Shown here one piece after another: positions 17,020 through 25,945 of a stretch of DNA of 64,000 nt. Source of the DNA: Bacillus sp. USDA818B3_A (lineage in GTDB: Bacteria > Bacillota > Bacilli > Bacillales > Cytobacillaceae); contig NZ_JAABNN010000007.1 in NCBI RefSeq assembly GCF_009928415.1, positions 62,001-126,000 on the forward strand. Direction: 5' to 3'. A program made the translations under genes and the position numbers. The notes beneath the pieces were generated by a model. It searched no databases and was not told where the DNA came from. It was given only the letters and a program-made list of their open reading frames with translations. How positions within the stretch are numbered: the stretch's first letter is position 1; each line of letters begins with the position of its first letter.

Positions 17020-18759
17020 CTATGCATCAATCTTGATATGTTTAAACGTGGAAACCTGAAATAAGCCTTGGTCCGTCAGTTTCAATTCCGGAATGACCGG
17101 CAGGGATAAAAATGATAAGGTTAAAAATGGATTAAAGTGGTCATTTGCTCCAAGAATTTTAAGAGCGAGATTTATCTCATTTAGCTTGTTATATACCTCC
17201 AGATAAGGACGATCAGACATTAAACCTCCTATGGAAAGCTCCAAGGAGGCAATTACTTCCCCTTGATTAACGACAACCATACCACCCTTTATCTCTTTTA
17301 TCGCATTTGCCGCAGCCACCATATCATGATTATTAGTGCCTGCAATAATTAAGTTGTGAGAATCATGGGCAATGGTGGTCGCAATCGCCCCGGATTTTAG
17401 ACCTAAGCCTTTCACAATCCCTAAGCCGATCGAACCTGTCATATGATGACGTTCAATCACTGATAAGATTAGCTGATCAGCTGCAATAGATGGTCGGAAT
17501 AATCCTAATTCACATGTATCCACCTGTTCCATTTGATGGATGGTTACAAGACTGTTGGGGATAATTTCAATAATATTTGCTTTTGTTTCCTCTAAAAGGA
17601 TCTGAAAACTATCTTCTTCAAGCTCATGAAAGCGGACAGAGTCTTTAATGGATTCTAAGATACTGGGTTCCTGGTTCCATTGTTCATCCTTCAAAAGCTC
17701 CCCCTTCTTGACAACAGCCAGCCCATCTTTAAAAACATCTGTGACCTGAATGGTTTCCATGTTATCAAAGAGAATAAAATCTGCCTTGTAGCCTGGGGCA
17801 ATGGCCCCTTTAGTTTCTAAACCAAAGCATTCCGCAGTGTTTATCGATGCCATTTGAATGGCTGTAAAAGGGGAAAGCCCAGCGGCGATCGCCAGACGAA
17901 CATTATGATCAATGCTTCCTTCATGCACTAGGTCATCCAAATGCTTATCATCGGTAACAAATAGGCAGCGGCGTGAGTTGCGGTCGTTAACGACAGGAAG
18001 CAGCTGGTGTAAATCTTTAGCAACCGTTCCTTGCCGAATCATCAAGTACATCCCTTTACGAAGCCGCTCTTTTGCTTCTGCCGCCGTTGTACTCTCATGG
18101 TCTGTTCGGATGCCGGCACTCATATACACGTTTAAATCGTCAGCTTTGAGACCTGCCGCATGTCCATCAATTCTTTTACCTGCAGATTTGCTATCGATTA
18201 ATTTATTCAGCATGTCTTTTTCAGCATTTAAAACGGCAGGGAAATTCATGACCTCAGCTAATCCCAGCACTCTTGGATGTTGATAAAAGGGCTTTAAATC
18301 TTCAGCTAAAAGAATGGCACCCGCATGTTCAAATGCTGTTGCCGGCACGCACGAGGGGAGCATAAAGTAAAAGTCAAAGGGGAGGTTTTCTGTGGAATCG
18401 AGCATATATTGTATGCCGGCCGCCCCTGATACATTGGCAATTTCGTGGGGATCCGCAATCACCGACGTGACCCCATGCAAAAGACTGACCTTGGCGAATT
18501 CCTTCGCTGTTACTGTAGATGATTCAATATGAACATGGCCATCAATAAAAGCAGGGCATACATATTGGCCGTTTACATCAATATTGTTTTTTCCTTCATA
18601 TTCTCCTATTCCGGCAAAATATCCATCTACAATGGCGATGTCACCTTGCATTATTTCGCCGTTAAAGACATCGATAATTTTGCCATTTTTAATGACCGTA
18701 TCTGCTGGTTCTTTTTTAGATGCAACAGAGATTCTTCTTTCTAATTGATTTCTCTCCAT
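17020..18759 (-). CDS. ade: Adenine deaminase
   Basis: Amidohydrolase that converts adenine to hypoxanthine and ammonia; 579 residues, close to the usual length. Metal-binding motifs in order: DGHVHIESS near residue 72, IADPHEIANVSG near 101, RIDGHAAG near 198, and IRTDHE near 217. The C-terminal domain with TIAHDSHNLI near 460 is specific to bacterial Ade. Start is taken as the second ATG (18759): AAAGAGG lies 9 nt upstream of it but touches the first ATG (18768). It follows the guanine deaminase gene by 23 bp, so both are one operon feeding hypoxanthine and xanthine to the divergent xanthine dehydrogenase. Confidence 0.95.
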   Translation of the reverse strand: MERNQLERRISVASKKEPADTVIKNGKIIDVFNGEIMQGDIAIVDGYFAGIGEYEGKNNIDVNGQYVCPAFIDGHVHIESSTVTAKEFAKVSLLHGVTSVIADPHEIANVSGAAGIQYMLDSTENLPFDFYFMLPSCVPATAFEHAGAILLAEDLKPFYQHPRVLGLAEVMNFPAVLNAEKDMLNKLIDSKSAGKRIDGHAAGLKADDLNVYMSAGIRTDHESTTAAEAKERLRKGMYLMIRQGTVAKDLHQLLPVVNDRNSRRCLFVTDDKHLDDLVHEGSIDHNVRLAIAAGLSPFTAIQMASINTAECFGLETKGAIAPGYKADFILFDNMETIQVTDVFKDGLAVVKKGELLKDEQWNQEPSILESIKDSVRFHELEEDSFQILLEETKANIIEIIPNSLVTIHQMEQVDTCELGLFRPSIAADQLILSVIERHHMTGSIGLGIVKGLGLKSGAIATTIAHDSHNLIIAGTNNHDMVAAANAIKEIKGGMVVVNQGEVIASLELSIGGLMSDRPYLEVYNKLNEINLALKILGANDHFNPFLTLSFLSLPVIPELKLTDQGLFQVSTFKHIKIDA

Positions 18760-18782
18760 CTTCAACATCCTCTTTAATCAGA

Positions 18783-19253
18783 TTAATATTCAACTTTATT
18801 ATTGGATTTCTCCCAAGTTCTAAACGGAAGATCGGCATGTTCAGGAAATATTTGCTTCATGGGGATTTTACGATATTCCATTGGCAGCTCGAGTTGATCA
18901 TAGATAAATTGATCATCAAAACCAATTTTTGCAGCATCTTTTTTGGTACAGGCATAATAAACAGCTTTTGGGCGAGCCCAATAGATGGCACCAATACACA
19001 TGGGGCAAGGCTCGCAGCTTGTATAGATGTCACAGTCCTCCAGCTGAAAGCTTTTTAGGGTTTGGCAGGCTTCCCGGATGGCCTGTACTTCGGCATGGGC
19101 GGTGGGGTCATTTGAGGCAGTGACTTCATTCCGTCCTCTGCCGATAATCTGGCCATTTTTTACCACAATGGCCCCGAATGGACCTCCATGACTGGTCATT
19201 ACATTTGTTAGTGCTTCCTCAATCGCTTCTTTCATGAATTTCTCTGTTGACAT
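18783..19253 (-). CDS. guaD: Guanine deaminase (nucleoside deaminase-type)
   Basis: 156-residue zinc deaminase of the cytidine deaminase fold, the same length as Bacillus GuaD. Zinc and catalytic motifs: THAEVQAI (His-Ala-Glu, about residues 51-58) and EPCPMCIGA (two Cys, about 81-89). The GuaD-type C-terminus (FDDQFIYDQL ... WEKSNNKVEY) is present. It would convert guanine to xanthine and ammonia. First gene of the guaD-ade operon. ATG start with GGAGAGAA upstream. Confidence 0.93.
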   Translation of the reverse strand: MSTEKFMKEAIEEALTNVMTSHGGPFGAIVVKNGQIIGRGRNEVTASNDPTAHAEVQAIREACQTLKSFQLEDCDIYTSCEPCPMCIGAIYWARPKAVYYACTKKDAAKIGFDDQFIYDQLELPMEYRKIPMKQIFPEHADLPFRTWEKSNNKVEY

Positions 19254-19303
19254 CTTATTCTCTCCAATCTGTTCTATATTAAATGTTTGTTTTTATGGCT
19301 GGG

Positions 19304-19320
19304 TGTGAATTTTTGTAACA
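19304..19320. promoter_or_regulatory. TnrA/GlnR box 1 of the guaD-xdh region
   Basis: TGTGAATTTTTGTAACA matches TGTNA-N7-TNACA at every fixed position. If box 2 drives guaD, this box lies about 20-36 nt downstream of that start point, a repressor-like place. Confidence 0.65.
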
Positions 19321-19380
19321 ATCTTACCTCATGAACTTGAAGTTAATTATTCTATAACTCACTTTTAATTTCTCCTTTAT

Positions 19381-19397
19381 TGTGAGTATTTCTAACA
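19381..19397 (-). promoter_or_regulatory. TnrA box 2, predicted activator site for guaD-ade
   Basis: TGTGAGTATTTCTAACA is a perfect TGTNA-N7-TNACA match. On the minus strand a -10-like AATAAT (19346-19351) is centred 40.5 bp downstream, the spacing expected for TnrA-activated promoters (site near -50). Confidence 0.65.
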
Positions 19398-19477
19398 AAC
19401 TTTTTTATATGGGTTCTTTGTTATATCCCAGCCATCTAAAGAGGTTCTTCCCTTTGATAAGTAAGGATAAATTTCTT

Positions 19478-19529
19478 TGTTAGATTTTATGACACCAATG
19501 TAGAACCTATTTCTCCTTTTGGATATTAT
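19478..19529 (+). promoter_or_regulatory. TnrA box 3 and -10 of the xanthine dehydrogenase operon
   Basis: TGTTAGATTTTATGACA (19478-19494) is a perfect TnrA box. TATTAT (19524-19529) is centred 40.5 bp downstream on the plus strand, as expected for TnrA activation. The leader from about 19536 to 19681 holds no feature I can name; no purine riboswitch core was recognised. Confidence 0.7.
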
Positions 19530-19681
19530 TAGTGAAAAGCTGATGATAGAAACTTTAACATGATCCTTCGTGCATATTCTCGACCGAGCCAGCAGGGCCC
19601 AAATGTAGAGAGAGAGTATATGGATGTTTTTTTAGGGAGGTCTATCAATAAATACAGGTAAAACATAAAGGGGGGCGCTGC

Positions 19682-20737
19682 ATGGACGGGATACATGAGA
19701 TTTTGAATGCTATTGATGGGTCTGTTAAGGATGATGTTCTTGCCACCATCATTCGTGTGAGAGGGTCAGCTTATCGAAAAGAGGGAACTTCGATGCTGTT
19801 TCGAGGAGATGGAACCCAGATTGGTCTATTAAGTGCCGGGTGCCTTGAGACAGATTTGTCCTGCCAAGCACAAGAAGTGATCAACCAAAGAAGAGCAAAA
19901 ACCGTCATTTATGATTTAAGGGACGAAGATGATAGTTCATGGGGGCAAGGGGCAGGCTGCAATGGTGTAATCACTGTGCTTTTAGAACCGATTGATGCTT
20001 GCCTTCGAGAGCATCTCTGTAAATTAAAGTTTCTTCTTGATAGCGGGAGCCGAGTATTGATGATCAAGAAATTACCAAAGGATTACTCGGTTTCTGAGTA
20101 TTTATTTTTATCTGATGATCAACAGCTGTTTGGGAAATGGCACGGTAAAGTACCCTCGCAATTAAAAAGATATTTAATGAATCTGCAGCAAATCTCTCCA
20201 AAAAGCGGGATTACTAATTCCTTAGAATTATCGGCTGATTTATATATTCATTGTTTTGAGCCAAAGCCGCGTTTATTAGTGCTTGGAGCTGGCAGCGATG
20301 CCGTTCCATTGGTTAAAATCGCCTCTAAAGCAGGCTTTTTTGTTCTTGTATCTGATTGGCGGCCGGCATTATGCAGGGAGGAATTTTTCCCGAATGCTGA
20401 CCAGTTTATCGTGGGCTTTCCAAATGAGGTGATGCCTCTGCTGAATCTTACCAGCTTAGACTCTGTGATCATTCTTACCCATCATTTTCAAAGGGATCGG
20501 GAATGGTTACAGCTTTTAAAAGGAAAAACGTTAAGGTATCTAGGTGTGCTTGGATCAAGAGCAAGGACACAGCGGCTGCTTGATGGCAGAGAAGTTCCAC
20601 CAGAGATCTCGAGCCCAGTTGGATTGCCAATCGGGGCGGAAGGTCCGATGGAGATTGCTGTTAGTATTGCAGCGGAATTAATCCAGCTGCAGCGTCAAAA
20701 GAAGCCTGAAAAAGTATTTGTAATGGAAGGGAGCTGA
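19682..20737 (+). CDS. XdhC/PucA-type xanthine dehydrogenase accessory protein
   Basis: 351-residue XdhC family protein, which binds molybdenum cofactor and helps its sulfuration and insertion into xanthine dehydrogenase. The N-terminal XdhC/CoxI domain shows RGSAYRKEGTSMLF near residue 28 and SAGCLE near 51 (Cys conserved), and GAGCNGVITVLLEP near 96. The C-terminal Rossmann domain has RLLVLGAGSDAVPLV near 198 and GVLGSRARTQRLL near 285. ATG with a GGGGGCG site. First gene of the xdh operon; next gene starts 5 bp after its stop. Confidence 0.92.
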   Translation: MDGIHEILNAIDGSVKDDVLATIIRVRGSAYRKEGTSMLFRGDGTQIGLLSAGCLETDLSCQAQEVINQRRAKTVIYDLRDEDDSSWGQGAGCNGVITVLLEPIDACLREHLCKLKFLLDSGSRVLMIKKLPKDYSVSEYLFLSDDQQLFGKWHGKVPSQLKRYLMNLQQISPKSGITNSLELSADLYIHCFEPKPRLLVLGAGSDAVPLVKIASKAGFFVLVSDWRPALCREEFFPNADQFIVGFPNEVMPLLNLTSLDSVIILTHHFQRDREWLQLLKGKTLRYLGVLGSRARTQRLLDGREVPPEISSPVGLPIGAEGPMEIAVSIAAELIQLQRQKKPEKVFVMEGS

Positions 20738-20742
20738 CCCGA

Positions 20743-21618
20743 GTGATGATTAAGCAGGGAACAGAACGGTTGAACTCACCAACGGTGTGGCTTCCAGATA
20801 AGCTTGATGCAGCTTGGGAATTAAAACAACAGCTGGGTTCTGAGTCTTGTTATATCGCAGGAGGTACTCTCCTTCAGACACAGTGGCAAAAAAGTGTGGA
20901 GTGTCCACGCCATTTAATCAGCTTGGAAAAGATTAAAGAAATGACAGGCTATGAGAAGACTAATGTTAACGGAGAAGCTGGCATCCGTATTGGTGCTTTA
21001 ACCACCCTGGCTGCATGCAAGGAGGAACCTTCACTTTTTAGTAATATTCCCCTTTTGCAAGAGGCAGTGAAACAAGTCGCGGCACCGGCTGTTCGCAATC
21101 GGGCAACGGTAGGCGGCAATCTGATGGGCAAATTTGGTGATTTAATTCCTGCCCTTATGGCGCTGGATGCGTATCTTTCATTTTATGATGGGGACCATCT
21201 AAAACTTAAAAGATTATTAGCTTGGTCAGGCGAAATAAACCGATCTATTCTTACCGCCATTTTTATTCCTGAAAATCAGTATCTTGACCAAAAGAGCTTT
21301 TTTTATAAAAAGCTAGGATTCAGAGAGGCATTTACCCCCAGTATTGTAACAATCTCCGGCTGTTGTCAGCTAAATTCCCAAAAGGAAGTTTTAATAACTC
21401 GACTTGCTGCAGGAGGCAGTACAACACCATACCAACGACTGTCGGGGTGCGAAAAATTACTAGAAGGTTTTACTTTATCCAATCAATTATTAGAAGATCT
21501 TTTTCATGCGATAAGAGAAGAATTTACAACCGCGGATGATGCATTTACATCAGCAGATTATAAAAAAACGATCGCTGCCAATATGATTGTTTCAAAGATT
21601 GCCGGTCTTGCTGGTTAG
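20743..21618 (+). CDS. Xanthine dehydrogenase FAD-binding subunit (PucC type)
   Basis: 291-residue FAD subunit of the molybdenum hydroxylase family; passes electrons from the 2Fe-2S clusters to NAD+. Contains the FAD-site segment CYIAGGTLLQTQW near residue 35 and AAPAVRNRATVGGNLMGKFG near 112, and a CO dehydrogenase-type C-terminal domain with AAGGSTTPYQRL near 223. Start is GTG 20743 or ATG 20746 right after it; the AAGGGAG site fits GTG slightly better. Slightly longer than the Bacillus subtilis homologue. Confidence 0.92.
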   Translation: MMIKQGTERLNSPTVWLPDKLDAAWELKQQLGSESCYIAGGTLLQTQWQKSVECPRHLISLEKIKEMTGYEKTNVNGEAGIRIGALTTLAACKEEPSLFSNIPLLQEAVKQVAAPAVRNRATVGGNLMGKFGDLIPALMALDAYLSFYDGDHLKLKRLLAWSGEINRSILTAIFIPENQYLDQKSFFYKKLGFREAFTPSIVTISGCCQLNSQKEVLITRLAAGGSTTPYQRLSGCEKLLEGFTLSNQLLEDLFHAIREEFTTADDAFTSADYKKTIAANMIVSKIAGLAG

Positions 21619-21634
21619 AAAAGGAGGGGATCTT

Positions 21635-23926
21635 ATGGAAATAAAAACTAACCTTTCAGAGATGAAAAGGAGGGTGCGTCCTGATGGTCCCGATAAAGTG
21701 ACCGGCCGAATGAAATACCTTACTGATTTATCTTTTCCTAACATGCTATACGGAAAAGTGTTAAGAAGCAAAGAGCCTCATGCTGAAATTGTCTCTATTT
21801 CGGTTGATGAAGCGAAAAGTCTTCCAGGTGTAAGGGCTGTTGTGACTTACAAGGATGTCCCCGGTTTGAACGGTTTTGGGCTTATATTTCCCGACCAGCC
21901 AGTCCTTTGTGAAGACCGAGTCCGGTATGTAGGGGATGCTCTTGCTGCTGTCGCCGCAGAGACAGAAGAGATCGCCGAAAAGGCTTTACGATTAATTCAG
22001 GTGGAATACAAGAAGCTTCCCGTGGTGGATAGTCCTGAAAAAGCCCTGCAGCCAGATGCCCCGCTCCTGCATCCAGGAGGAAACATTCTTCATCATCCCC
22101 ATTTTAAAAGAGGAAATGTGGACACGGCTTTTCGGTTTTGCACGACAGTTGTCGAGGAAACCTATGAATCTCCAAGACAAATGCACGCCTATATGGAAAC
22201 CGAGGGTGGTGTGATTGTCCCAGAACCAGATGGGAAATTAACGATTTATGCAGGTACCCAGCATGGTTTTAAAGACCGTTATCAATTAGCAAGAATCCTG
22301 GATATGGCAGAGACAGATATCCGAGTGGTTTCCAGTCCTATGGGCGGGTCATTTGGCGGGAAGGATGAATTGAATGTCCAGCCTTACGGGGGGCTGCTTG
22401 CTTTAGCCACGAACTGCCCAGTAAAGATTCATAACAGCAGACAGGAGTCGGTAAGAGCGGGTCTCAAACGCCATCCTATGAAAATTACAATGAAAACGGG
22501 AGTGGATACGGAGGGGAACCTTGTTGCACACCAAGTGAGAATTATCGCTGATACGGGGGCCTATGCCACATTGGGCCCGGCTGTGTTGGATTTTGCCGTT
22601 GAACATGCACCAGGTCCTTATATCATCCCTCATTTGGAAATAGAGGGATTATCTGTTTTTACTAATAACGGAGTGGCAGGTGAATTTCGGGGCTTTGGCG
22701 GCAATCAGATTACCTTTGCCTTAGAAGGGCAGATGGACCGTTTGGCAGAGAAACTGCAAATGGATCCAGTCGAATTCCGTTTGAAAAATTTAAGAAAAAC
22801 CGAGGACCCTGGTCCATTAGGTCAAAAAATAGCACCGACAAATGGGGCATTTGAGGTACTTCGAGCAATTGAACGTTCTTATAACGAAAAAGGTAAGGAG
22901 TGGAAGCAGGAGAAGGCCGATAAATGGAAGGCAAGAGGGACGGGCATTGCCCTTACCATGCATGGAGGCGGACTGGGTATCGACCGTATGGATGCTTCGG
23001 GAGGCAGGCTGTCTTTTACTAAGGCAGGAAAAATTGAAGCTGCTTTTGGCTTTGAAGAGTGTGGCCAAGGTCTTTTGGCAGTAATTGAAACGTTATTAAT
23101 TGAGGAATTCGATTGTACTGAAGAAGATATCCGCATTGTTATCGGAGATACCGCTTTGGTGCCTGTCAGCGGTTCATCGACCGCCTCTAGATCAACGAGT
23201 ATGGTATGGCAGGCCTTGCAGCGAATGAAGGATTCATTTCGGAAGCAAATTCTAGAACTAGCAGAGCTGATTACAGGGATTTCTGCAGAGCAGCTTCATA
23301 TGGGACCTGGCGGAATATGGATGGGGCAAGACAAGGATTCCTTGGAGCCTTTAATTACTTTTTCCGATTTGGCAGACCAAATGCCAAGCGGCCGTGCGAT
23401 TAATGTTCATACCTCCTTTAACTTTCCGGCGAGTCCTGATGCAACAGTAGGAGGAAGTCATTTTCTCTATGCCTTTGCAGCTGTGATGGCTCAGGTGGAA
23501 GTAGATTTATTAACGGGCAGGGTGAAGGTGGATGCCATCGACCAGTCGGTAGCAGCCGGCCCTGTAGTGAGCTCTTTAGGGTATCTAGGTCAAATTGAAG
23601 GCGGGGGCGTGATGGCCTTAGGGTTTACCTTGATGGAGGATGCCATCATGGAGAAGGGAATCTATCTGACTGACAATTTTGATACGTATTTTATTCCTAC
23701 CATTTGTGATGTTCCCTATAAGACGAATGTTGAGGCAATAGAAACACTGGTAGAAGATGACCCATTTGGGCCGAGAGGGGTAGGGGAAATTGGAACGGTA
23801 GCCGTCGCTCCTGCAATTGTACGGGCGATTTATGATGCGACGGGCTGCTGGGTGAATAAATTGCCTGTTTCTCCTGAATTTTTATTAAACTCTATTCATT
23901 TAGGGGAGAGGAAACAATGGATATGA
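21635..23926 (+). CDS. Xanthine dehydrogenase molybdenum-binding subunit (PucD type)
   Basis: 763-residue catalytic subunit that holds the Mo-molybdopterin centre and hydroxylates hypoxanthine to xanthine and urate. Contains GKVLRSKEPHAEI near residue 45, the SPMGGSFGGKDE loop near 235, GEFRGFGGNQ near 350, and the GPRGVGEIG motif near 712 with the catalytic Glu. ATG 21635 is chosen because AAAGGAGGGG lies just upstream. It overlaps the next gene by 10 bp, indicating coupled translation of the subunits. Confidence 0.95.
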   Translation: MEIKTNLSEMKRRVRPDGPDKVTGRMKYLTDLSFPNMLYGKVLRSKEPHAEIVSISVDEAKSLPGVRAVVTYKDVPGLNGFGLIFPDQPVLCEDRVRYVGDALAAVAAETEEIAEKALRLIQVEYKKLPVVDSPEKALQPDAPLLHPGGNILHHPHFKRGNVDTAFRFCTTVVEETYESPRQMHAYMETEGGVIVPEPDGKLTIYAGTQHGFKDRYQLARILDMAETDIRVVSSPMGGSFGGKDELNVQPYGGLLALATNCPVKIHNSRQESVRAGLKRHPMKITMKTGVDTEGNLVAHQVRIIADTGAYATLGPAVLDFAVEHAPGPYIIPHLEIEGLSVFTNNGVAGEFRGFGGNQITFALEGQMDRLAEKLQMDPVEFRLKNLRKTEDPGPLGQKIAPTNGAFEVLRAIERSYNEKGKEWKQEKADKWKARGTGIALTMHGGGLGIDRMDASGGRLSFTKAGKIEAAFGFEECGQGLLAVIETLLIEEFDCTEEDIRIVIGDTALVPVSGSSTASRSTSMVWQALQRMKDSFRKQILELAELITGISAEQLHMGPGGIWMGQDKDSLEPLITFSDLADQMPSGRAINVHTSFNFPASPDATVGGSHFLYAFAAVMAQVEVDLLTGRVKVDAIDQSVAAGPVVSSLGYLGQIEGGGVMALGFTLMEDAIMEKGIYLTDNFDTYFIPTICDVPYKTNVEAIETLVEDDPFGPRGVGEIGTVAVAPAIVRAIYDATGCWVNKLPVSPEFLLNSIHLGERKQWI

Positions 23927-24453
23927 AACATACCACACAAAGCGATAATCAGGTAGAATTTCCTAAAATGGATCTTACCTTGACCGTAAATGGTGTTGTT
24001 CATCACCTAAGTACGGCACCATCTGCAAGATTGTTAGATATTTTACGAGAGGACTTGGGTTTACCGGGGACAAAAGTGTCCTGTGAGATTGGCCGGTGCG
24101 GAGCGTGTGCGGTTCATTTGGATGGCAGATTAGTTAATTCATGTTTGGTGATGGCTTACCAGGCAATTGATACCTCTGTACAAACGATAGAAGGATTGAA
24201 CAATGCCGAATTCGATCCGATTCAAAGGGCGTTCTTGGAAGAGGGAGGGTTTCAATGCGGGTATTGTACCCCAGGGATGATCATGGCTGTTAAATCACTG
24301 ATGGAGTCTAATCCGGACCCGGACAAACAACAAATACAGGAGGCACTCGCTGGGAATTTATGCCGTTGTACCGGCTATGGCGGAATTATTCGTGCCGTTG
24401 AGAGTGTAATCGCAAGTTTAAAAGTTAAAGAGTTTACTAACATCGAGGAGTGA
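23917..24453 (+). CDS. Xanthine dehydrogenase 2Fe-2S subunit (PucE type)
   Basis: 178-residue iron-sulfur subunit with two 2Fe-2S clusters. The plant-ferredoxin-type cluster is bound by Cys56, Cys61, Cys64 and Cys76; the second by Cys114, Cys117, Cys149 and Cys151 (CGYC and CRC motifs). About 18 residues precede the ferredoxin fold. ATG start within the 3' end of the Mo subunit gene, with GGGGAGAGG upstream. Completes a three-subunit enzyme with the two upstream genes. Confidence 0.95.
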   Translation: MDMKHTTQSDNQVEFPKMDLTLTVNGVVHHLSTAPSARLLDILREDLGLPGTKVSCEIGRCGACAVHLDGRLVNSCLVMAYQAIDTSVQTIEGLNNAEFDPIQRAFLEEGGFQCGYCTPGMIMAVKSLMESNPDPDKQQIQEALAGNLCRCTGYGGIIRAVESVIASLKVKEFTNIEE

Positions 24454-24461
24454 CGTACCAA

Positions 24462-25862
24462 ATGGCTGACGTACTGACCCAAGGAGTGAAGGAAGGGACA
24501 AAGACAACAGAGTTATTAGTGACGAATGGGCTTGTTTTTACCGAGGAAGGGTTTCAAGATGCGACAATAAAAATTGTTGGTGAGAAGATTGTTTCTATTG
24601 ACGTTAATGTTGTCGGTCCGAATATGGAAACCTCAGAAAATATGATTGATGCTAGTGGATGTCTTGTCGTTCCAGGTTTTATTGATGCTCATGTTCATTT
24701 TAATGATCCGGGGAGAACGGATTGGGAAGGAATGGAGACAGGCAGCCGTGCGGCGGCAATGGGAGGGACGACCACTATTTTTGATATGCCGCTGAATTGT
24801 TCCCCATCGATTATCAATTCACAAAATTTACGTAAAAAGCGGGATTATTTAACTTCTTTATCTTATATTGATTATGCTCTCTGGGGCGGGATGACAGGAA
24901 CGAATCTCAACAATAAACAGGAATTGGCCCAAATGAGCCAGGAGGTCATTGGCTGGAAGTCCTTTATGAGTGAAAGCGGGATTGATGATTTTAAGTATCT
25001 ATCACCTCAAGAGGTGAAGCAAGCGATGCAGGCAGCCAAGGAGCATGATCAAATACTTGCCCTGCACGCTGAATGGGAAAAAGATATCGTTAGATTTACA
25101 GATATTAATAAAAACCATCCTTCAATGAATGAACGGAGAGCGTTTTTGGCAAGCAGGCCCATTTCTGCAGAAGAGAAGGCTGTTAGCTTTGCATTAGAGC
25201 AAGCTGCAAAATATGGCACTGCTGTTCATTTTGTTCATATCAGTTCACCAAAAGTGGTTGGTTTGATTGAACAAGCGAAAAAAAGTGGTGTAAACGTAAC
25301 GGTGGAGACTTGTCCGCATTATTTAATTTTTGATGAAGAAGATTTTCTTCGTGAGGGAGCGATCCTTAAATGTGCCCCGCCGTTAAGGCCGCGCGAGGAG
25401 GTAGAGGGATTATGGGAGTGTATTGCCAACGGTCTGATTGACACGATCGGTTCTGATCATTCCCCATGCCTTCTTTCAATGAAATTAACGGATTCGATTT
25501 GGGATGCATGGGGCGGTATCCAGGGGGTTCAATTTACATGGCTGGCAATGATGGATGAGGCTTTAAAGCGCGGCATACCGCTTAAACAGATTCTCCCGTT
25601 AGGGACGTCCAATGTTGCAGACCGATTTGGGATAGGGAGCAGAAAAGGAAGAATCAGCCCAGGATTAGATGCGGATTTAGTCTTTATTCGTTTAGATGAA
25701 ACTACGGTTGCCGGGAAAGAGACGTTTGGTTTTCGAAATGCCTTTTCACCATATGAAGGCAGGGTTTTTTCCACTCAGGTTAAGAAGACCATGCTGCGCG
25801 GCAAGGTTATTTATGATCGTCAAGAGGGCGTAATTAATGAAAGAATCGGAGTCTGCCTTTAA
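24462..25862 (+). CDS. allB: Allantoinase
   Basis: Cyclic amidohydrolase that opens allantoin to allantoate; 466 residues. Motifs: DAHVHFNDPGRTDWE near residue 70 (two metal His), VIGWKSFMSES near 166 with the probably carboxylated metal-bridging Lys, LHAEW near 204, HFVHISS near 258, TCPHYL near 285 and IGSDHSP near 333. I prefer ATG 24462, with GAGGAG 11 nt upstream, over GTG 24450, which lies inside that ribosome site. Last step of the purine-to-ureide route seen here; no uricase or allantoate hydrolase gene follows in this window. Confidence 0.93.
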   Translation: MADVLTQGVKEGTKTTELLVTNGLVFTEEGFQDATIKIVGEKIVSIDVNVVGPNMETSENMIDASGCLVVPGFIDAHVHFNDPGRTDWEGMETGSRAAAMGGTTTIFDMPLNCSPSIINSQNLRKKRDYLTSLSYIDYALWGGMTGTNLNNKQELAQMSQEVIGWKSFMSESGIDDFKYLSPQEVKQAMQAAKEHDQILALHAEWEKDIVRFTDINKNHPSMNERRAFLASRPISAEEKAVSFALEQAAKYGTAVHFVHISSPKVVGLIEQAKKSGVNVTVETCPHYLIFDEEDFLREGAILKCAPPLRPREEVEGLWECIANGLIDTIGSDHSPCLLSMKLTDSIWDAWGGIQGVQFTWLAMMDEALKRGIPLKQILPLGTSNVADRFGIGSRKGRISPGLDADLVFIRLDETTVAGKETFGFRNAFSPYEGRVFSTQVKKTMLRGKVIYDRQEGVINERIGVCL

Positions 25863-25945
25863 TGCGGAGGAACCAGGTTAGATATTTTTATATCTGGCCT
25901 TTTTTGGTTGTGGTAAAATTTTATAAAAAAGGAGTTTTGGAGAAT

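Noticed and set aside
19536-19681. Purine, xanthine or molybdenum cofactor riboswitch in front of the xdh operon
   Set aside because: I looked for the conserved core sequences (purine three-way junction, Moco motif) and could not find them. The inverted pair ATGGCTGGG (19295) and CCCAGCCAT (19427) is 130 bp apart and crosses both promoters, so a chance or DNA-level explanation is as likely.
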